Of a stretch of DNA of 64,000 nucleotides, positions 63,879-64,000 are shown in pieces. Under the pieces are notes generated by a model. The model was not told where the DNA came from. It did not search any database and was given only the letters and a program-made list of their open reading frames with translations. Where the stretch lies: positions 589,795-653,794 of the forward strand of contig NZ_JAMQGP010000003.1 in the NCBI RefSeq assembly GCF_023703465.1. The letters run 5' to 3'. Source of the DNA: Echinimonas agarilytica (lineage in GTDB: Bacteria > Pseudomonadota > Gammaproteobacteria > Enterobacterales > Neiellaceae). Position 1 is the stretch's first letter, and every line of letters begins with the position of its first letter. Both the position numbers and the translations under genes were made by a program.

Positions 63879-64000
63879 TTAGTTCAACCGGGTTTGGCTT
63901 TGTTGTTGAGCTTTGAGTGTCATCACTTTCGCATTCAGCAGTTTAAGGTTTTATGAGCTAGAGCATTGCTTGTTGCTGCGGTGGTTGTTTACAGTATCGG
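63879..64000 (+). repeat. Cassette A, copy 6 (cut by the window edge)
   Basis: The first 122 bases match the other copies, with private changes (GCATTCAGC and TTGCTGCGG). Continues to the right. Confidence 0.88.

Larger units (their letters stand above)
59267..64000 (+). mobile_element. Integron gene-cassette array (continues past the right edge)
   Basis: Ten cassette units were mapped by the recurring core G|TTA(G/T) and by attC sites opening with (C/A)TAACAA and closing at GTTA. Order and size in bases: A1 434, A2 434, B 352, A3 434, C 754, A4 434, D 629, A5 434, E 707, A6 cut at 64000. All attC sites point the same way, with the attI side on the left. The attC sites (about 50-130 bases) fold as imperfect hairpins, most with a TTCGCTTCGCT-type apical part. 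No integrase gene is in the window. Confidence 0.9.

Noticed and set aside
59267..64000. Regularly spaced long repeats as a CRISPR array
   Set aside because: The repeat is 434 bp, the intervening units carry genes, and every unit ends in an attC with core sites; this is an integron array.

Overview
The window looks like chromosomal DNA of a marine, agar-degrading gammaproteobacterium, most likely of the order Alteromonadales. This placement is an inference from gene content: metA-metH behind a MetJ operator, letA/letB next to rsmF, pheST-ihfA, nirBDC, a GH50 beta-agarase locus with a TonB-dependent receptor, SapC and a tryptophan-halogenase-like protein, and a chromosomal integron cassette array. 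No 16S or other decisive marker is present.

Layout. 1-0.55 kb: 5' part of a HutC-type GntR repressor with a palindromic operator upstream. 1.0-2.9 kb: lipoprotein sulfatase. 2.9-7.6 kb: metA-metH, leftward, behind tandem met boxes. 7.7-10.4 kb: DoxX protein, YdjA nitroreductase, porin. 10.5-17.3 kb: a candidate small RNA or 3' UTR with a strong terminator, rsmF, an SpmA/SpmB-like membrane protein, letB and a letA split in two. 17.4-22.2 kb: Nif3/YbgI, CmoM, a periplasmic binding protein, a GH36 alpha-galactosidase and a small envelope protein. 22.5-30.1 kb: agar locus (GH50 agarase, SapC, halogenase-like flavoprotein, TonB receptor), all leftward. 30.8-36.4 kb: tRNA-Val(GAC), a decayed ThuA-domain gene, pheS, pheT, ihfA, DUF1853. 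36.5-44.1 kb: a CRP-site-preceded mini-gene, then an eight-gene operon (DUF523/DUF1722, photolyase, NTF2-like, SDR, FAD oxidoreductase, DUF1365, cyclopropane-fatty-acid-synthase-like, DUF2878). 44.7-53.0 kb: sugar/H+ symporter, nirB-nirD-nirC, chalcone-isomerase-like plus DUF3833, hemH, MAPEG. 53.1-58.5 kb: an 1,798-residue hybrid histidine kinase with three periplasmic binding domains. 59.27 kb to the end: integron cassette array.

Two systems stand out. First, the cassette array: a 434-bp cassette without a convincing gene (cassette A) occurs five times complete and once cut by the window edge, and from its second copy onward it alternates with unique gene cassettes (A-A-B-A-C-A-D-A-E-A). 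The A copies are mosaics of each other. No integrase gene lies at the expected attI side, but a LexA box overlapping a rightward promoter and direct repeats lie just upstream of the first core site. Second, the photolyase/lipid operon and the chalcone-isomerase-like/DUF3833 pair each have an upstream TGATCC-type -35 element and an 18-base spacer, as in the ECF11 (RpoE-ChrR) singlet-oxygen regulon, although no sigma factor gene is in the window.

All family assignments come from reading the translated sequence; no database search was run.
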